Positions 54,586 to 63,184 of a stretch of 64,000 nt of DNA are shown here, piece by piece. A program made the translations under genes and the position numbers. The number at the start of each line of letters is the position of its first letter. The stretch's first letter is position 1. Below the pieces are notes generated by a model that searched no databases, was not told where the DNA came from, and saw only the letters and a program-made list of their open reading frames with translations. Origin of the DNA: Chloroflexi bacterium 54-19 (lineage in GTDB: Bacteria > Chloroflexota > Chloroflexia > Chloroheliales > Chloroheliaceae); assembly GCA_001898225.1 (NCBI GenBank), contig MKTJ01000077.1, positions 628,352 to 692,351 on the forward strand, given 5' to 3'.

Positions 54586-55371
54586 TTGAGAGAACATCAC
54601 CGCCGAACAATCGAAAAACTCGTTGCCGAGTTTGAAAACGACCCTCGCTTTCCGGCCCTTATTATCGGTGGCTCTATCGTCCGGGGCCTGGACAAAGAAG
54701 ATTCTGATGTAGATATTATCCTGGTTGCTTCGGAGGAGGAATACGCCCGCCGCCATCCCAACCGTGACCTCTGGTTATTGAGCCATGATTTTACCGATTA
54801 TCCTGGGGGATATGTAGACGGCAAAATCCTGGACCTGGCTTTTATCCGGGATGTCGCCGCTAAAGGTAGCGAACCGGCCCGCTCTGCCTTCCAGGGGGCC
54901 TTCCTGGCCTACAACCACATCCCGGAATTGCCCGCCCTGATGGAGCAAATCCCGGTCTTTCAGGAGCAGGAACGCCAGGAGAAAATGGAGCGGTTTTACA
55001 GCCGGGTCCAACTCCTGAACTGGTTCGTGGGAGAAGCCGAAAAACGGGATAACCTTTACCTGCTCCGGCAGAGTACGACCGAGATGGTGCTTTTCGGGGG
55101 AAGGCTCATCCTCGAATATAACCGGATTCTTTTCCCCAATCATAAATGGCTGATGTATAAATTGCAGCAAGCCCCCGAAAAACCGGTTGATATGCTTGAA
55201 CTGGCCGATAAACTTTTGCGCAATCCGACCAAGGAATCCGCCGAGGCGTTCCGTAACTGTATCAACAATTTCCGGGACTGGGGTGTTGACTACATGACCG
55301 CGCTGGTCACCTTCGTGGAGGATGATGAATGGGCCTGGCGCACCCGGCGGCCCCCGCTGTCCGACTGGTAG
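54586..55371 (+). CDS. Nucleotidyltransferase-domain protein
   Basis: 261 aa, TTG start with AAAGGA 8 nt upstream. Residues 24-50 show the Pol-beta-type nucleotidyltransferase motif: IIGGSIVRGLDKEDSDVDI, with the metal-binding pair D41/D43. A later acidic residue probably lies in ILDLAFI. The remaining ~170 residues are helical (WFVGEAEKRDNLYLLRQST), like substrate-binding domains of aminoglycoside adenylyltransferase-type enzymes. The substrate cannot be deduced. It is followed after 25 bp by a nucleoside phosphorylase gene, likely co-transcribed. Confidence 0.75.
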   Translation: MREHHRRTIEKLVAEFENDPRFPALIIGGSIVRGLDKEDSDVDIILVASEEEYARRHPNRDLWLLSHDFTDYPGGYVDGKILDLAFIRDVAAKGSEPARSAFQGAFLAYNHIPELPALMEQIPVFQEQERQEKMERFYSRVQLLNWFVGEAEKRDNLYLLRQSTTEMVLFGGRLILEYNRILFPNHKWLMYKLQQAPEKPVDMLELADKLLRNPTKESAEAFRNCINNFRDWGVDYMTALVTFVEDDEWAWRTRRPPLSDW

Positions 55372-55396
55372 AAGATAAACCTTTAACAGAAAACTG

Positions 55397-56173
55397 GTGC
55401 AAAAAGTGGACTTACAGCAACCTTTTCCTATCCTTGAGTTCGACGAAACGCGGGAAGCCATCCTTGAACCGACCAACCTTATTAAAGCGGTGGAAATGCC
55501 GGAACACGTGGTGCCCTGTTTCTTCCAGGACGTGATTTCCCGGTTGGTCCAGGAGCACGGGGCCAGGGTCATCAAGAGCCTCAAAAGCGAGTATGGCACC
55601 AACCCGGTCTACGAACTGGTATTCGAGGGGAAAAAGCTAGGGGTCTACCATCCTGGGATAGGCGGGCCGATGGCGGCGGGCACCCTCGAAGAAGTAATAG
55701 CTATCGGCGGGCGAAAATTCGTGGCTTGCGGTGGTGCGGGCGTGCTTGACCGTGAAATCCCGGTCGGACACGTGCTGGTGCCGGTAGCGGCGGTCCGGGA
55801 TGAAGGCACCTCGTACCACTACCTACCGCCGGGCCGAGAGGTCGAACCTTCCGGGGAAGCGGTCGCAGCCATAGAAAAGACCCTGCAAGAGAGCGAGGTG
55901 CCTTACAACCTCATCAAAACCTGGACTACCGACGCCTTTTACCGCGAAACCAGGGGCAAAGTGCAATTGCGCAAGTCCGAAGGGTGCCAGGCCGTCGAAA
56001 TGGAAGCCGCTACTTTTTTCGCCGTGGCGAAATTTCGGGGGATAACTTTCGGGCAAATTCTTTATGGCGGGGATGATGTAAGCGGTGGTGACTGGGACCA
56101 CCGGAGTTGGACTACCCATAGCGTCCGGGATAAACTTTTTCTGCTGGCAGCCCAGGCTTGTCTGAGTTTGTAG
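55397..56173 (+). CDS. Nucleoside phosphorylase (PNP/UDP family)
   Basis: 258 aa. Family motifs: LGVYHPGIGGPMAAGTLEE (phosphate loop region), FVACGGAGVLDREIPVGHV, VRDEGTSYHYLP and EGCQAVEMEAATFFAVA, where the VEME motif contacts the ribose. The C-terminus has GGDDVSGGDWDHRSW. These enzymes split purine nucleosides or uridine with phosphate to free base and ribose-1-phosphate. GTG start with no strong Shine-Dalgarno, 25 bp after the nucleotidyltransferase gene. The base preference is not decidable from the motifs. Confidence 0.88.
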   Translation: MQKVDLQQPFPILEFDETREAILEPTNLIKAVEMPEHVVPCFFQDVISRLVQEHGARVIKSLKSEYGTNPVYELVFEGKKLGVYHPGIGGPMAAGTLEEVIAIGGRKFVACGGAGVLDREIPVGHVLVPVAAVRDEGTSYHYLPPGREVEPSGEAVAAIEKTLQESEVPYNLIKTWTTDAFYRETRGKVQLRKSEGCQAVEMEAATFFAVAKFRGITFGQILYGGDDVSGGDWDHRSWTTHSVRDKLFLLAAQACLSL

Positions 56174-56204
56174 CCGACTAGAGTAGGGGACAGGTTTAAG
56201 ATAG

Positions 56205-57089
56205 ATGCAGAATATAACTGAAAGCTGGGAAACTGGGCTGAACCACCACTACATCGAAACCAACGGTATCACCCTGCACGTGGTAGAGGCCGGTCCTGCC
56301 GATGGACCCCTGGTTATTTTGTTACACGGGTTTCCCGAAGCCTGGTATTCCTGGCGCTACCAGTTTGAAGCCCTGGCTTCGGCCGGTTGGCGAGTGCTGG
56401 CCCCAGACCAGCGCGGCTATAACCTGAGTGACAAACCGAAAGGGGTTAAATCTTACCGCCTGGACGTACTGGCGAAAGACATCCTGGGACTTATTGAGTG
56501 GGCCGGGCAGGAGAAAGCGGTCGTTGCCGGTCACGACTGGGGCGCGGCGGTTGGCTGGTATCTTGCCACCTGTCACCCGGAGCGTATCGAGAAATATATC
56601 GCCCTTAACGTACCGCATCCTTCCCTGATGCAAGTAATGCTCCGCAAACACCCCCGTCAACTCCTCAAAAGCTGGTATATCTTCTTTTTCCAACTGCCCT
56701 GGCTCCCGGAGATAACCATAGAGCGCCTGGGGACAACCGACCGGACCATGCCTTTGAGACAAAGCAGCCGTCCCGGCACCTTTAAGGCATCAGATTTGGC
56801 CCGCTACCGCCACTCCTGGGGAATACCTGGGGCCCTGACCGGAATGATTAACTGGTACCGGGCCGTATTGCGCTATTCCGGGGTGGTGCCAAAAAACCCG
56901 CGGGTTAAGGTGCCGGTGCTGATAATCTGGGGTGAAAAAGATAGTTTTCTGCTGCCGGAGGGAGCCGAGGTCAGTTTGAAAGTGTGCGAGAATGGCCGTT
57001 TGGTCTATATACCGGAAGCGACGCACTGGGTCCAGCACGAAGAACCGGATAGAGTCAATCAATTAATCCTGGGTTTTATAACCGAGTAA
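56205..57089 (+). CDS. Alpha/beta hydrolase, epoxide-hydrolase-like
   Basis: 294 aa. The oxyanion motif HGFPEAWYSW, the nucleophile elbow GHDWGAA with D111, the acid D246 in WGEKDSF and H274 in THWVQHEEP make a complete Asp-Asp-His triad. An Asp nucleophile with HGFP is typical of epoxide hydrolases and some dehalogenases. A cap domain occupies about 135-225. The start ATG follows the phosphorylase stop by 31 bp. It may be co-transcribed with the two upstream genes, although no shared pathway is evident. Confidence 0.88.
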   Translation: MQNITESWETGLNHHYIETNGITLHVVEAGPADGPLVILLHGFPEAWYSWRYQFEALASAGWRVLAPDQRGYNLSDKPKGVKSYRLDVLAKDILGLIEWAGQEKAVVAGHDWGAAVGWYLATCHPERIEKYIALNVPHPSLMQVMLRKHPRQLLKSWYIFFFQLPWLPEITIERLGTTDRTMPLRQSSRPGTFKASDLARYRHSWGIPGALTGMINWYRAVLRYSGVVPKNPRVKVPVLIIWGEKDSFLLPEGAEVSLKVCENGRLVYIPEATHWVQHEEPDRVNQLILGFITE

Positions 57090-57098
57090 CCATATAAT

Positions 57099-57992
57099 TT
57101 AAGTTTTCTCTGGTAAAGCAGGGGAAAAAAGAAACCCGCGAAACTCACATTTTTCCGGTTGGCCTTTTATTTCCGCTTCCTCGCCCAATAAGAATTCTCT
57201 TCTTAATTCCAACCCGGCCAGTTTGGCCTGTTCCAGAAAATCCTGCCTGTTAAAACACCAGCTCAAATACTCGGTGCCATAATTATAACGGTAAGGACGC
57301 TGAACCATCACATAGGTTGGGGTATTCAATACAACCGGTATCCGGGTGATATAAAGGTATTCCCCGGAACTCTTTGCTAAAGCCTGTAAGACTGATGCCC
57401 AATTCTCGGAATAATGGAGAGAACTGCTCGATAAAACAAAATCATACTTTCGGTCCAGGCAACTATCATCTTCGTAATAATGATTTTTAGGGAATAATTC
57501 CCGGCCATACTCAATCATAATGGGCACATCTTTACAGTGATATTCAATGTGTGTTTGCGGAAATAAGGTTTTGCTCAAGAGGTAATACTGACCGAATCCC
57601 CCACCCCAATCAAGCATTGAAATGTGTGGCTTTTTTGCCGCGCACAACCCAAGGACATAAGCATAGGCCATCCTTACGTTATGAGCTATTATGTCCGGGG
57701 TAGAAGCTTTAGCCAAAGGTGTCCGAGGATAACCGCTGAGGGGCAAGGGTTCTTTAAGGCTTTCTACAAATTCCGGCCACGAATTTTTGTAGGCTTCCAG
57801 GACGGAATTTACATTCCAACCTTTTATTTTCCGGTCACTTTTTTGAGCAGCCCACCCTTCCGGCATATATTCCCATTCAACAACCCTATCAAGCGGTAAC
57901 CGGCGCACTTTTCGCGCGGCGTCAAGGAGAATTGGCGGTGTAACATTTTTAATAAATTTTTTCAGGTTATTTTTTGTCAGCATGGCAATCAA
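57099..57992 (-). CDS. SAM-dependent methyltransferase (TIGR04325 type)
   Basis: 297 aa. The SAM-binding glycine motif is MLDWGGGFGQYY (GGGFG at 130-134), followed by EYHCKDVPIMIEYGREL and DFVLSSSSLHYSENW. The N-terminal EYMPEGWAA and NVNSVLEAYKNSWPEF patterns fit the TIGR04325 methyltransferases often found in O-antigen/capsule clusters. The first possible start is TTG overlapping the stop of the upstream gene (TTGA); an ATG 9 bases later is equally plausible. Last gene of the minus-strand glycan cluster, convergent with the hydrolase gene. Confidence 0.82.
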   Translation of the reverse strand: MIAMLTKNNLKKFIKNVTPPILLDAARKVRRLPLDRVVEWEYMPEGWAAQKSDRKIKGWNVNSVLEAYKNSWPEFVESLKEPLPLSGYPRTPLAKASTPDIIAHNVRMAYAYVLGLCAAKKPHISMLDWGGGFGQYYLLSKTLFPQTHIEYHCKDVPIMIEYGRELFPKNHYYEDDSCLDRKYDFVLSSSSLHYSENWASVLQALAKSSGEYLYITRIPVVLNTPTYVMVQRPYRYNYGTEYLSWCFNRQDFLEQAKLAGLELRREFLLGEEAEIKGQPEKCEFRGFLFSPALPEKT

Positions 57993-58960
57993 AGTGAAAT
58001 AATAAGGCGGCCCTTTATCAACCGTTTGGCAAAATGGACCAGGCCGTAATTTTTGAAACGCAAGCTCAGGCTAGAAACCTTTAGCCCTGACATCGATTGC
58101 ACTTTCTTCATCTGCCGGTTCAGTTGTCGAATATAAGGCAAGTATAGTTTCCGGCGGGTTTTTACCGGCATTGGCTTGTATAAGTCTTCCTGGGGGTCAA
58201 ATATCCACCGATTTAATTGTTTTAACCGGTGAAAGTGGTAACAAATCAGGGGCTCATTGTCTACCAGAAAGCTGTTCCCATCCTGGATGATAGTGTAGTT
58301 CATCCAATTCCAGGGCGCGAGATTAACCCCCTTATGCTGCAATACCACCACCTGCTTAAACCGGGTCGGCCAGTCGTTCAGGTATTTCTGGTCGGCGTAC
58401 TTACCATCTTCCAGGCGGTCATAACACCATTCCAGGCAACGTTCACGCCACCATTCCAGGCAGACCCGGCCATCCTTATCATTTCTAAAACTTAAAATCC
58501 CAACGTTATATTTCCCATATTCTTCAAGCTGGCTCTGGGTTTTTGGAAAACGGTGTTCGATAATCAAAATTGATTTCTCACCCAATTCGTTGAAAAGAGG
58601 TTCAGGGTTAGCAAAAAACCACAAATCCGAATCCAGGTAAGTGATTATGTCAATTTCAGGATGAGTTTTGAGTAAATAAAGCGGCCAGGCCGGGGAACAG
58701 GTAAAATAATATTCCACCAGGGAGCGATTTTCTTTCGCCACCAACAGGGCCGGGTCAAACTTTTCGAGTTCGGCCATTCTAACCGGAATCAGGTCAGAAT
58801 TGCCAAGGGCTGATAGTTCGTTATATGTAATATCGTCAAAACAAAGCACCCATAGGGTAAAAGGCCGGGCAAACTTTTCGAGTGAAGCATAAAGGGTTAA
58901 CCCTTTTGCCAGGAAATTCTTATCAAAATAGGTGCAATAATGGCGCATAACAAAACTCAA
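57989..58960 (-). CDS. GT-A fold glycosyltransferase (GT8-like)
   Basis: 323 aa. The N-terminus YCTYFDKNFLAKGLTLYASL and the metal-binding DSD (residues 110-112) in ITYLDSDLWFF identify a nucleotide-sugar transferase of the GT8-like type. Later YNVGILSFRND, WWRERCLEWCYDRLEDGKYA and QKYLNDWP are common in this family. The last ~60 residues are basic and helical (KTRRKLYLPYIRQLNRQMKK), possibly for membrane association. It overlaps the next gene by 4 bp and follows the GT4-like gene by 6 bp. Confidence 0.82.
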   Translation of the reverse strand: MSFVMRHYCTYFDKNFLAKGLTLYASLEKFARPFTLWVLCFDDITYNELSALGNSDLIPVRMAELEKFDPALLVAKENRSLVEYYFTCSPAWPLYLLKTHPEIDIITYLDSDLWFFANPEPLFNELGEKSILIIEHRFPKTQSQLEEYGKYNVGILSFRNDKDGRVCLEWWRERCLEWCYDRLEDGKYADQKYLNDWPTRFKQVVVLQHKGVNLAPWNWMNYTIIQDGNSFLVDNEPLICYHFHRLKQLNRWIFDPQEDLYKPMPVKTRRKLYLPYIRQLNRQMKKVQSMSGLKVSSLSLRFKNYGLVHFAKRLIKGRLIISL

Positions 58961-58966
58961 ACAAAG

Positions 58967-60091
58967 TTAAAGGTATTTTTTAAGAATATCGAGAAGTTGT
59001 TGCATCCGGTGAAAATAGGTATGTTCTTTTAAGGTCCGTTTTTGCCCGTTGGCGGCGATGGCTGCTCTTTCGTTTTCGTGGTCCAGGTAATAACGAATTT
59101 TCTCAATACAATCGTCGGCATTTTCGTAGGCAATTACTTCTTTGCCAATCTCAAATAAGTCGCCCAGGTTCTTTTTATTATCTGTTAGAAGCAAACTGCC
59201 AACCCCGGTAGTTTCAAATAAGCTCATATTGTTGGCGTACACACCTGAAGCAGTGCTATGGAAAGTGAGGGTTATCCGGCTTGCAGCCTTAGTTCGGTAC
59301 ATATCTAAAGCCCAGGCTTCGCCATTAAATTGCTCTCTGATTGGGGAGCCTGGTGGGAGATTTTCTATCCCATAGCCCCAGAATTGTATTTCACAAGCCC
59401 TGGCAACTTTCTCCAATAAATCCGCACGGGCCTCATGGACACCTTTATAACCACCAATATGCACAACCTGATATTGTTGTTTTACTTCCCCAAGGATTTT
59501 TAAGACTCTAGGCTCAAAACCAATTGCCAGGTATTCACTTTTTAAACCCTGACTACGAAAAAACTCAATCTGATTTGGTAACGAGGAAACAACCAGATCA
59601 AAACCCTTAAAATAATCCGCTGGTGGTAAGGTTGAAGCATGCTGGCAGACCAACAATTTTACATATGGCCTTACCTCTTTTAATAACCCTAAATTGTAGA
59701 AACTCCAGGGATCCTGTACATAAAGAACATCAGGGCGAGTTGTCTTTATTTGAGCCAGTACCACCAGGCGTAACCAATCTTTATTGAAGCGCAAAGAGGG
59801 AACCGGGACACCCTTACGCCGTCGAATTACAATTTTTGGTTTGTGGGTGTTAACCTTGATCCCGTGTTCTTTGGCCCATTGCTTTTGTAAGGGCTCGCAA
59901 TTGATAACAATATCTTCGGCCTCATGTCCCAACAACTTTAAATTCTCTGAGTAAAAATCAGCCGTACCAAAACATTGGTCCATTAGTTGACGAAGCTGAA
60001 CATCGTAGGCATCCCGAAAAATGTCCCTTTTATCGTTATAAAAAGCCCTTAGAAAAATATCATAATAATGGTCAAGTATAATAAATTTCAT
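58967..60091 (-). CDS. GT-B-like glycosyltransferase with C-terminal group 1 domain
   Basis: 374 aa. The second half is characteristic: VVHIGGYKGVHEARADLLEK, IQFWGYGIENLPPGSP, and YANNMSLFETTGVGSLLLTD with the acidic residue of the nucleotide-sugar site, then HENERAAIAANGQKRTLKEH. The N-terminal half (LRRLM-like helix, VLYVQDPWSFYNLGLL, VVSSLPNQIEFF) fits the acceptor domain. It resembles CgeB/PF13524-type transferases. It adds a sugar in the surface polysaccharide pathway; specificity unknown. Confidence 0.8.
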   Translation of the reverse strand: MKFIILDHYYDIFLRAFYNDKRDIFRDAYDVQLRQLMDQCFGTADFYSENLKLLGHEAEDIVINCEPLQKQWAKEHGIKVNTHKPKIVIRRRKGVPVPSLRFNKDWLRLVVLAQIKTTRPDVLYVQDPWSFYNLGLLKEVRPYVKLLVCQHASTLPPADYFKGFDLVVSSLPNQIEFFRSQGLKSEYLAIGFEPRVLKILGEVKQQYQVVHIGGYKGVHEARADLLEKVARACEIQFWGYGIENLPPGSPIREQFNGEAWALDMYRTKAASRITLTFHSTASGVYANNMSLFETTGVGSLLLTDNKKNLGDLFEIGKEVIAYENADDCIEKIRYYLDHENERAAIAANGQKRTLKEHTYFHRMQQLLDILKKYL

Positions 60092-60142
60092 AAAAGTTAT
60101 GGTAATTGTAAAGTAGGTCAGATTTCACAACTCGCCCGGTGA

Positions 60143-60874
60143 CTAATTTGAAAAGATATAAATATTGGTTTGCTGACTCTGCGGAAGGCCAGGGGCGCTT
60201 CCCTTAAATTCCTTTAAAATGAAATTTGTTAAATATTGCCTGGTATTTTCCAGGTAATATTCCCTGTCCGCATTATCCAACACAATTATCCCACCTTGCT
60301 TAACCTTATTATAGCTTTGAAACAAACAGGAAGTGCGGGCACGACCGTCTATCAAAATAATATCGAAATACTTATCGGGATAAAGGTCTATTTGCTTCAC
60401 GTAGGCTTCGTAGTTAAATTCTTTGCCCTCGTCTGTTCCATAAAGAAATGGATTAGAGGGATTCCAGATTTCTTGTTCGTCAGGTGTATTTGTGGAGGGT
60501 GCTACAAACTTATAATCAATAAGCGGGTTATCTTTTACCAGCGAATTAATCAAAGAAAACCATTCGGAATTATGTTCAACTGAGACACAACTGGCCCCTT
60601 TTTTCAACCAGTAAAGAGTTGAGCCACCACTACCGTATTCGAAAACTTTTATGTTTTTGTGAGTTTTAAAGTAATCTTCTAAGAAATTAATTGCACCAAA
60701 CGTGAGCCAGGGCGATGGTTTTTTCAATAAATAGTTTTTTTTGAGTGAAAAAACCCAGCTAAAGGCATATCTTCGTTGTTCCTTATTCTTAATAAGGAAT
60801 AAAAAAAAGGAAGCATAATTTCGCACGTATTTCCACCTGGAAACCTGCTTTTTAACTAATTTACTAAATTCCAT
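60143..60874 (-). CDS. Class I SAM-dependent methyltransferase
   Basis: 243 aa. The SAM motif VFEYGSGGSTLYW (GSGG at 81-84), the acidic loop CVSVEHNSEW and the catalytic-type strand FDIILIDGRART, followed by GGIIVLDNADREYY, define a Rossmann methyltransferase. The N-terminal 50 residues are basic/hydrophobic. The start ATG lies inside the 3' end of the ABC ATPase gene (19-bp overlap), so it belongs to the same transcript. Probably modifies a sugar or glycan end; inferred from context only. Confidence 0.8.
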   Translation of the reverse strand: MEFSKLVKKQVSRWKYVRNYASFFLFLIKNKEQRRYAFSWVFSLKKNYLLKKPSPWLTFGAINFLEDYFKTHKNIKVFEYGSGGSTLYWLKKGASCVSVEHNSEWFSLINSLVKDNPLIDYKFVAPSTNTPDEQEIWNPSNPFLYGTDEGKEFNYEAYVKQIDLYPDKYFDIILIDGRARTSCLFQSYNKVKQGGIIVLDNADREYYLENTRQYLTNFILKEFKGSAPGLPQSQQTNIYIFSN

Positions 60875-62148
60875 ACCTCTGCCTTCCAGGTGTACTCAAC
60901 AAGAAAATCTCCCTGGGTACGGTCAATAAGTGACCCAGAGTTATAGAAGTCACCATCTTCAACATTTATTTGAAAGGCAGACTGTATCCAATCTTCTATA
61001 ACATTATTGACTTCACAAAAAAGGTTACAGGTATAGGTACCTGCCCTTAAGTTAAAATGAGGCCAGATGCATTCAAAATAACCTTTCTTTCCAACAGCCA
61101 TTTCCATGTTATTGACATCGCGTGAGTTCAAGTTTGTTAATAGCTGACCCTGAGAATTATATACATTAAAGGCAATATTCACAGACGCACGGTTTAGTTC
61201 TCTTGATGAAATATAATGAAACCTAAGCCGCAAATCTTGACCTGTTACAGCCTGTTGTAACAGGTTTCCTTTCCCATCACAAAGGGTAATAGCACTGAAG
61301 CGTAAATTTTGTTCACCTGTCCTGTCATGACGGTCAAGCAAATTAACTTTTGAAATGGTTGTTAAGGTTTGTTGAGTATAAAGAGATATAGCTTCATCAA
61401 TATTTCCATTAAACCGAACTTGACCTTGTTCCAGAACAATTCCCTTCAAACACAATTGTTGGACGGCTGGCATATTATGGCTGACAAACAATACGGTACG
61501 ACCCTCCTGGCTGGATACATCGCTCATTTTGCCCAGGCACTTTTTCTGAAAAGCCGCATCTCCAACCGCCAGCACTTCATCCACCACCAGGATTTCAGGT
61601 TCGAGATGGGCAGCAACTGCAAATGCCAGCCGCACGTACATACCTGACGAATATCGTTTGACCGGGGTATCCAGAAATTTTTCGACTTCGGCAAAATCCA
61701 CGATTTCATCAAACTTGCGCCTAATATCCGCCCTGGTCATTCCCAGGATTGCGCCATTGAGATAAATATTCTCCCGCCCGGTTAATTCAGGATGAAAACC
61801 GGTGCCGACCTCGAGCAGGCTGGCAACCCGGCCTTTTATAGCCACCCGGCCTGTGGTTGGTTTGGTGATACGGCTTAGAACTTTCAGGAGAGTGGATTTC
61901 CCGGCCCCGTTTCTCCCAATTATGCCAATCGCCTCTCCCCGGTTTACCTCAAACGAAACATCTTTGAGGGCCCAGAATTCTTCGCGTCTTAACTTTGGTG
62001 CAGGAGAATTGCCCGGTAGTAATCTGCGACCAAAAGAACGAACACTCCCGGCCAGAACATCGCGTAAAGCGGTATAACGGCCACTTTGCTGGTGGCGCAA
62101 ATAATATTTTTTCCCCAGATTTTCTACTTTTAGAATGGAATCAGACAT
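60856..62148 (-). CDS. wzt: Polysaccharide ABC transporter ATP-binding protein with Wzt-like C-terminal domain
   Basis: 430 aa. ATPase domain to about 245: Walker A GRNGAGKS (78-85), signature YSSGMYVRLAFAVA, Walker B ILVVDEVLAVGD and switch His in LFVSHNMPAV. The C-terminal ~170 residues form a beta-sandwich (LRLRFHYIS, NIAFNVYNSQGQLL, LRAGTYTCNLFCEVNNV) like the Wzt domain that recognises the modified non-reducing end of O-antigen. With the permease gene 69 bp upstream it exports a completed glycan across the cytoplasmic membrane. A C-terminal recognition domain suggests a terminally modified (for example methylated) polymer. Confidence 0.93.
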   Translation of the reverse strand: MSDSILKVENLGKKYYLRHQQSGRYTALRDVLAGSVRSFGRRLLPGNSPAPKLRREEFWALKDVSFEVNRGEAIGIIGRNGAGKSTLLKVLSRITKPTTGRVAIKGRVASLLEVGTGFHPELTGRENIYLNGAILGMTRADIRRKFDEIVDFAEVEKFLDTPVKRYSSGMYVRLAFAVAAHLEPEILVVDEVLAVGDAAFQKKCLGKMSDVSSQEGRTVLFVSHNMPAVQQLCLKGIVLEQGQVRFNGNIDEAISLYTQQTLTTISKVNLLDRHDRTGEQNLRFSAITLCDGKGNLLQQAVTGQDLRLRFHYISSRELNRASVNIAFNVYNSQGQLLTNLNSRDVNNMEMAVGKKGYFECIWPHFNLRAGTYTCNLFCEVNNVIEDWIQSAFQINVEDGDFYNSGSLIDRTQGDFLVEYTWKAEVWNLVN

Positions 62149-62217
62149 TAATGTACCGGATGTTATTAGTTTTTAGATTTGCAAAAACTTCTTATTTTGA
62201 AGAATTAATTGCGGATT

Positions 62218-63048
62218 TTAGATAATATCCGCGAAACTTTCCTCGGTCCTTCGAAAATACCACAAACCACTGACAAAAATTACCAATACCAGGCCAATCG
62301 AAACCAGGAAACCCGGCCAGTATATGTAAGCCTCTCCACCTAAAATGGCCCACCGAAACCCGTCAATTACGCCTACCATCGGATTGAGTGAATAAAGTAA
62401 GCGCCAGCCATCCGTTACAATCTGGCTGGAAAAACCAACCGGCGATATATATAAACCAAGTTGAACAATGAAAGGCACGACATAGCGAAAATCCCGGTAT
62501 TTGACATTGAGAGCCGATAGCCATAAGCCTGCCCCCAGGGCTGCCGCGAAAGTTAGCAGAATAAACAGGGGTAAAGTTAATATTTGCAGGCCCGGTACAA
62601 AACCAAACCATATCATCAACCCGACCAGAATAACTCCTGAAATCGCAAAATCAATAAAACTGACAATAACCGAACTGATTGGAACAATCAACCGGGGAAA
62701 ATAGACCTTCGAGATCAGGTTGGCGTTATCAATAAGGCTGCTGCTGGTTTCTGAAAGGGCGCTGGCAAAAAATTGCCAGGGCAATAAACCGGAAAATACC
62801 AGGATTGGATAAGGCACCCCACCGGAAGGAAGCCTGGCAAGGTTGCCAAATACAACCGTAAACACCAGCATTGTAGCAAGGGGCCGTAATAAGGCCCAGG
62901 CAATCCCAATTACGGTCTGTTTGTAACGGACCAGGATGTCACGCCAGGCCAGAAAATAGAGCAGTTCGCGATACCGCCAGAGGTCAACCCAATATTGCCT
63001 ATCTAAATGGTTTGCTTCCAGGATTAATTCTTTTTGAGATGTCTGCAT
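62218..63048 (-). CDS. wzm: Polysaccharide ABC transporter permease (Wzm-like)
   Basis: 276 aa with six hydrophobic helices. Characteristic segments: WRYRELLYFLAWRDILVRYK before the first helix, IGIAWALLRPLATMLVFTVV, and YPILVFSGLLPWQFFASALS, then KYRDFRYVVPFIVQLGLYISPV and LYSLNPMVGVIDGFRW, all typical of ABC-2 O-antigen/teichoic acid exporters (Wzm, TagG). First gene of the minus-strand glycan operon. It pairs with the Wzt-like ATPase downstream. Confidence 0.93.
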   Translation of the reverse strand: MQTSQKELILEANHLDRQYWVDLWRYRELLYFLAWRDILVRYKQTVIGIAWALLRPLATMLVFTVVFGNLARLPSGGVPYPILVFSGLLPWQFFASALSETSSSLIDNANLISKVYFPRLIVPISSVIVSFIDFAISGVILVGLMIWFGFVPGLQILTLPLFILLTFAAALGAGLWLSALNVKYRDFRYVVPFIVQLGLYISPVGFSSQIVTDGWRLLYSLNPMVGVIDGFRWAILGGEAYIYWPGFLVSIGLVLVIFVSGLWYFRRTEESFADII

Positions 63049-63122
63049 CTATTTCTAAGAATGTTTAGTATGCTTTCTTTGAACCGTTTGTTGCCCTATT
63101 ATAACCTACAACAAGATAATGT

Positions 63123-63128
63123 TATAAT
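63123..63128 (+). promoter_or_regulatory. Possible -10 element of the divergent GT2 gene
   Basis: TATAAT at 63123-63128 lies 57 bp upstream of the GT2 start in the 136-bp gap shared with the permease gene. No good -35 is found 16-18 bp before it. A short leader peptide frame (ATG 63127) is probably meaningless. Confidence 0.4.
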
Positions 63129-63184
63129 GAGCAGAAAGTACCAGAGGTTTTGTTTCAATCAAGCTCAAAATTATAAAAATTAAA

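Noticed and set aside
63127..63183. Short leader peptide before the GT2 gene
   Set aside because: 18 codons, no ribosome site, overlaps the putative -10; no attenuation structure seen.
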